Shown here one piece after another: positions 60,130-64,000 of a DNA stretch of 64,000 bases (its first letter is position 1; every line of letters starts with the position of its first letter). Source of the stretch: Leptospiraceae bacterium (GTDB lineage Bacteria > Spirochaetota > Leptospiria > Leptospirales > Leptonemataceae); the NCBI GenBank assembly GCA_026005135.1, contig BPKM01000003.1, forward strand, positions 372,001 through 436,000. The letters run 5' to 3'. Both the position numbers and the translations under genes were made by a program. Under the pieces are notes generated by a model. The model made no database searches, was not told where the DNA came from, and worked only from the letters and a program-made list of their open reading frames with translations.

Positions 60130-62046
60130 ATGGCACAAGAAAAAATTATAGGTATAGACTTAGGAACAACAAACTCAGTTGTTGCAGTTATGGAAGGAGG
60201 TGAGCCTGTTGTAATTACAAATTCCGAAGGTTCACGAACTACTCCATCCATAGTTGCATTTGTGGATAAAGATACAAGATTAGTAGGACAATTAGCAAAA
60301 AACCAGGCTATAACAAACCCAAGAAATACGATTCGATCTATTAAACGTTTTATGGGGAAACGATGGTCAGAAGTTCAGGATGAATTAAAATATGTTTCTT
60401 ATAAAGTAGTAAAAAGTGGTGTAGATGGTATTAAAGTAGAAACAGATTATGGTTCTTATACTCCCCAAGAAATATCTGCTTTTATATTACAAAAAATGAA
60501 GCAAACAGCAGAAGATTATTTAGGTCATCCTGTTAAAAAAGCAGTAATTACAGTACCTGCCTATTTTAATGATGAACAAAGACAGGCAACTAAGGATGCA
60601 GGTCGAATTGCAGGTCTTGAAGTAGTAAGAATTATAAATGAGCCAACAGCTGCTGCATTAGCTTATGGTCTTGATAAAAAACATAAAAATTTAAAAGTAG
60701 CAGTTTATGATCTTGGTGGTGGTACTTTTGATATTTCCATCTTAGAATTAGGTGATGGCGTATTTGAAGTTAAGTCTACAGCTGGAGATACACACTTAGG
60801 AGGCGATGACTTTGATCAAGCTATAATGCAATGGTTAATAGATGAATTTAAAAAAGAAACTGGTATAGATCTATCTCAGGATAAAATGGCATTACAGCGA
60901 TTAAAAGAAGCAGCAGAAAAAGCAAAAATTGAGCTCTCTGGTACACATCAAACACAAATTAATATTCCATTTATTACAGCTGATCAAAGTGGACCAAAAC
61001 ATCTAAATTATACTTTAACAAGAGCTAAATTTGAACAATTGGTAAAACATTTAATTGAAAAAACAAGAGGACCTTGTGAACAAGCATTAAAAGATGCTGG
61101 TTTAAAACCAAGTGATATTGATGAAGTTATCTTAGTAGGTGGTTCTACAAGAATACCAGCTGTTCAGGCTTTAGTAAAAGAAATTTTTGGAAGAGAACCA
61201 GCAAAATCTGTTAACCCAGATGAAGTTGTAGCGATTGGTGCTGCTATTCAAGGTGGTGTATTGGCTGGAGAAGTAACTGATGTATTATTACTTGATGTAA
61301 CTCCATTATCTCTTGGAATTGAAACCTTAGGTGGTGTATTTACAAAATTAATTCCAAGAAATACAACTATACCAACTAGAAAATCTCAGATTTTTACAAC
61401 AGCAGCAGATAATCAAACTGCGGTTACAATACATGTTCTACAGGGTGAAAGAGAAATGGCAAGAGATAATAGAACTCTTGCAAAGTTTGAATTAGTTGGT
61501 ATACCACCTGCACCTAGAGGTGTTCCTCAAATAGAAGTAACCTTTGATATTGATGCTAATGGAATAGTACATGTTTCTGCGAAGGATCTTGCAACAGGTA
61601 AAGAACAGAAAATACGTGTAGAAACAACAAGTGGTTTAACAGAAGAAGAAATTCAACGAATGATAAAAGATGCAGAAAAATTTGCAGAAAGAGATAGAAA
61701 ATTACGTCAATTAGTAGAAGCAAAAAATGAATTAGATAATTTAATCTATGCATTAGAAAAAGGTAAAAATGAATCTACAACATTAACAGCAGACGAAAAA
61801 TCTAAGATCGAAGGGGCGATACAAAAAGCACGTAGTGTAATGGATTCTGAAAATATCGAAGAAATTAATAGAGAAAAAGATAATATTACAAGATTATTAA
61901 ATGAATATGCTGCAAAATTTACACAAGCAGGTGCAGGTACATCAGGAACAACAAATAATACACAGTCCAGTACTACAAAAAATGAAAGTGGAGAGAAGGT
62001 AGTAGATGCTGACTATACAGTAGTTGATGATGAAAATAAAAATTAA
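60130..62046 (+). CDS. dnaK: Chaperone DnaK (Hsp70)
   Basis: 638 residues. Nucleotide-binding signatures: [13 protein letters not shown], the DLGGGTFD loop and [11 protein letters not shown], followed by the substrate-binding domain and helical lid. The C-terminal tail ([14 protein letters not shown], then [13 protein letters not shown]) is typical. A GGAG ribosome site precedes the ATG. Works with DnaJ and GrpE from the same operon. A hairpin terminator follows directly. Confidence 0.98.
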   Translation: MAQEKIIGIDLGTTNSVVAVMEGGEPVVITNSEGSRTTPSIVAFVDKDTRLVGQLAKNQAITNPRNTIRSIKRFMGKRWSEVQDELKYVSYKVVKSGVDGIKVETDYGSYTPQEISAFILQKMKQTAEDYLGHPVKKAVITVPAYFNDEQRQATKDAGRIAGLEVVRIINEPTAAALAYGLDKKHKNLKVAVYDLGGGTFDISILELGDGVFEVKSTAGDTHLGGDDFDQAIMQWLIDEFKKETGIDLSQDKMALQRLKEAAEKAKIELSGTHQTQINIPFITADQSGPKHLNYTLTRAKFEQLVKHLIEKTRGPCEQALKDAGLKPSDIDEVILVGGSTRIPAVQALVKEIFGREPAKSVNPDEVVAIGAAIQGGVLAGEVTDVLLLDVTPLSLGIETLGGVFTKLIPRNTTIPTRKSQIFTTAADNQTAVTIHVLQGEREMARDNRTLAKFELVGIPPAPRGVPQIEVTFDIDANGIVHVSAKDLATGKEQKIRVETTSGLTEEEIQRMIKDAEKFAERDRKLRQLVEAKNELDNLIYALEKGKNESTTLTADEKSKIEGAIQKARSVMDSENIEEINREKDNITRLLNEYAAKFTQAGAGTSGTTNNTQSSTTKNESGEKVVDADYTVVDDENKN

Positions 62047-62052
62047 TTCAAG

Positions 62053-62084
62053 AGCCCCATTTATGGGGCTTATAATATTTTTTT
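62053..62084 (+). terminator. Terminator-like hairpin between dnaK and dnaJ
   Basis: AGCCCC (62053-62058), loop ATTTAT, GGGGCT (62065-62070), followed by TTATAATATTTTTTTAT. It should lower dnaJ expression relative to dnaK, or dnaJ may use another promoter. Confidence 0.75.
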
Positions 62085-62099
62085 ATAAGAGGGTGAATT

Positions 62100-63212
62100 A
62101 TGACAGATAGAGATTATTATGAAATTTTAGGTGTAAGTAGAAATGCTACACAAGATGAGATTAAATCTGCTTATAGAAAATTAGCTCTAAAATACCATCC
62201 AGATAGAAATAAAAATGATCCTCAAGCGGAAGAAAAATTCAAAGAAGCTACAGAAGCATACGAAGTACTTTCTGATCCAGAAAAAAGAGCAATTTATGAT
62301 AAATATGGTAAAGCCGGATTACAGGGAGCTGGTTTTGATGAACATGGTTTTGGTTATAAGGCTTATACAGATTTTTCTGATATTTTTAGTGATTTTTCAT
62401 CAATATTCGAAGAAATTTTTGGTGGTGGATTTCGTTATTCCAGTGGCGATTATTCTCGTAGAGGCGCAGATTTAAGATATAATTTAGAAATTTCTTTAGA
62501 AGATGCTGCAATTGGTAAAGAAATTACTGTTGAAATACCACGAAAAGAAACCTGTGATGAATGTAAAGGAACAGGTGCAAAACCTGGTTCCAGACCTCAA
62601 ATGTGTTCTTTATGTCAGGGAAGTGGACGTGTAAGAACAACTCAGGGATTTTTTTCTATAACAAGTACCTGTCCTCAATGTAAAGGTTCTGGAAAAATTA
62701 TTCGTGATCAATGTAGTAAATGTAAAGGTGAAGGTTTAGTAACTAAACATCGTAAATTAAATATAAAAATACCACCAGGAGTAGAAAATGGTAGTAAAAT
62801 ACGAATTAAAGGAGAAGGAGAAGCAGGTCCTCAAGGTGGCCCCCCTGGTGATTTATATGTAATTGTATATATTAAGAAACATCCTATTTTTGAAAGACAA
62901 GGAGATGATTTAGTTATTAAAGTAAATATACCTATAACAAAAGCAATACTTGGTGGAGAAATAGAAGTTCCTTTAATCGATGGAAAAAAAGCAAAATTAA
63001 AGATTCCACCTGGAACACAGAATAATCAAATTTTTAGAATAAGAAGCAAAGGAATGCCTATTATGGGAAGTAGTAGTAAAGGAGATCAGCTTGTTATAGT
63101 AAATATTCAAATTCCTCAAAATTTATCAAGTCGAGCAAAAGAATTAATTAAAGAGTTAGATAAAGAATTGGAATTAATGGGATTAAAAAAAGAAACCTAT
63201 GCTAAACCTTAG
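62100..63212 (+). CDS. dnaJ: Co-chaperone DnaJ (Hsp40)
   Basis: 370 residues with complete type I architecture: J domain with HPD (YHPDRN), a Gly/Phe-rich linker, four CxxCxGxG zinc motifs ([32 protein letters not shown]) and the C-terminal substrate-binding region. AGAGGGTG upstream of the ATG serves as ribosome site. It stimulates DnaK ATPase and hands over substrates. Confidence 0.98.
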   Translation: MTDRDYYEILGVSRNATQDEIKSAYRKLALKYHPDRNKNDPQAEEKFKEATEAYEVLSDPEKRAIYDKYGKAGLQGAGFDEHGFGYKAYTDFSDIFSDFSSIFEEIFGGGFRYSSGDYSRRGADLRYNLEISLEDAAIGKEITVEIPRKETCDECKGTGAKPGSRPQMCSLCQGSGRVRTTQGFFSITSTCPQCKGSGKIIRDQCSKCKGEGLVTKHRKLNIKIPPGVENGSKIRIKGEGEAGPQGGPPGDLYVIVYIKKHPIFERQGDDLVIKVNIPITKAILGGEIEVPLIDGKKAKLKIPPGTQNNQIFRIRSKGMPIMGSSSKGDQLVIVNIQIPQNLSSRAKELIKELDKELELMGLKKETYAKP

Positions 63213-63257
63213 ATTTATTCTTTACATTATTAAATATTAAATTAATTCGTTCGTATA

Positions 63258-64000
63258 ATGAAAAAGCCAAAAATCGGTATTATTGGTGTTGGCCATATGG
63301 GCCAATATCATGTAAATGTTGCTGTTTCTATTCCTAAAATAGAAGTTTCTGGTATATATGATAAAGATAATCAGCGTTTAAAAGAAATATCTGATAAATT
63401 TCTTGTTAAACCCTATTATGATATGGATCAACTTATTAAGGATTCCGATGCATTGATTATAGCTGTTCCAACGAAATATCATTATGAGGTTGCAAAAAAA
63501 TGTTTAGAATATGATAGACACATGTGCTTGTTGAAAAACCCATGACCCAAACAGTGGAACAAGCTCAGGAATTGGTAGATTTAGCAGAAAAAAAAGGGCT
63601 TATTTTACAAGTGGGTCATGTTGAACGATTTAATGGAGCAATTTTAGAAATTAAAAAGATTATAGATAATCCTTTTTTTATAGAAACAAAACGTTTAGCT
63701 CCTTATAATCCTCGAATTTCTGATGTAGGCGTTGTTTTAGATTTAATGATACATGATTTAGATATTATTTTAAATTTAATTCCTTCAGAAATAAAATCAT
63801 TACACGCCAGAGGATTAAAAACATTTTCTGAATACGAAGACGTAGCAATTGCATTAATACAATTTGAATCTGGAACAATTGCTAATTTAGTTGCAAGTAG
63901 AGCAACACAGAATAAAATTCGATTATTAACAATTACACAAGAGAAATCTTATGTTGTCTTAGATTTTGCAACACAGGATATAGATATATATAGAATGGCT
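63258..64000 (+). pseudogene. Gfo/Idh/MocA-family oxidoreductase, frameshifted and cut by the window end
   Basis: The first part has the Rossmann motif GIIGVGHMGQYHVN and ends at TGA 63543-63545. From about 63530 the -1 frame continues as VEKPMTQTVEQAQELVD, the conserved EKP of the family, then GHVERFNGAI and VVLDLMIHDLDI, and is open to base 64000. One missing base near 63526-63530 explains the break. These proteins are NAD(P)-dependent oxidoreductases acting on sugars or related compounds; in some diderms a member is linked to lipid A sugar synthesis (GnnA type), which is only a possibility here. The C-terminus is outside the window. Confidence 0.85.

Noticed and set aside
846..63000. Many 60-100 codon open frames on the opposite strand or in other frames of real genes
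   Set aside because: They lie wholly inside well-supported genes, lack ribosome sites and show the composition of reversed AT-rich coding sequence.
1..64000. CRISPR arrays, rRNA, tRNA, prophage or replication origin
   Set aside because: No regularly spaced repeats, tRNA-like GTTCGA arms, rRNA-like GC-rich blocks, phage genes or DnaA-box clusters were seen on reading both strands.

Overview
The window is a strongly AT-rich, gene-dense stretch from a diderm bacterium. Outer-membrane beta-barrels, many lipoproteins, an LpxL/HtrB-type acyltransferase, a LolCD-type transporter, SpoIIE phosphatases with a DAMGKS-type motif, 7TM-DISM cyclases and futalosine-pathway menaquinone genes together suggest a spirochaete near the Leptospirales. 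The lineage is an inference from gene content; no rRNA, tRNA or CRISPR array was seen.

Layout: 1-5.7 kb (minus strand) is a nitrate assimilation operon: narK transporter, a nitrate reductase fused to its own flavoprotein/[2Fe-2S] partner, and the start of a nitrite-reductase-like protein. 5.9-12.1 kb (plus) holds a membrane protein with DHH-like motifs and a translationally coupled pair of membrane class III cyclases whose active-site lesions are complementary. A 182-bp MITE with IS903-like ends and a 9-bp target duplication sits directly after the second cyclase. 12.3-17.9 kb holds a frameshifted periplasmic-binding-like gene and a coupled phosphatase / outer-membrane barrel / phosphatase operon. 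17.9-22.8 kb holds tyrS and menaquinone genes (ubiX, a UbiA/MqnP-type prenyltransferase, mqnA) with a LON-domain protein. 22.9-36 kb mixes lipoproteins and unknowns, a rhomboid protease, a STAS / unknown / sigma-like group, dapF, an acyltransferase, a ROK kinase, mutY and leuC. 36-42.4 kb holds a degraded gene, hflX, a thiolase and a porin, with two clear terminators. 42.5-51.2 kb holds lolC-lolD, a McsA-McsB-like fusion, clpC, a TPR protein and mtaB. 51.3-58 kb holds a methyltransferase, an FN3 protein with a TPR partner, a phosphomutase-like enzyme and unknowns. 58-63.2 kb is the heat-shock operon hrcA-grpE-dnaK-dnaJ behind a CIRCE-like operator, and the window ends in an interrupted Gfo/Idh/MocA oxidoreductase.

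Two themes connect the genes. Proteostasis is concentrated on the right (McsAB-like kinase, ClpC, HrcA/GrpE/DnaK/DnaJ). Signalling is concentrated on the left (cyclases, SpoIIE phosphatases, STAS protein, sigma-like factor). A striking property of the sequence is that at least seven otherwise normal genes, including clpC (three times), mtaB and lolC, are broken by single-base length changes, mostly in short runs of one base. Sequencing error is the simplest reading, but polymerase slippage should be tested.
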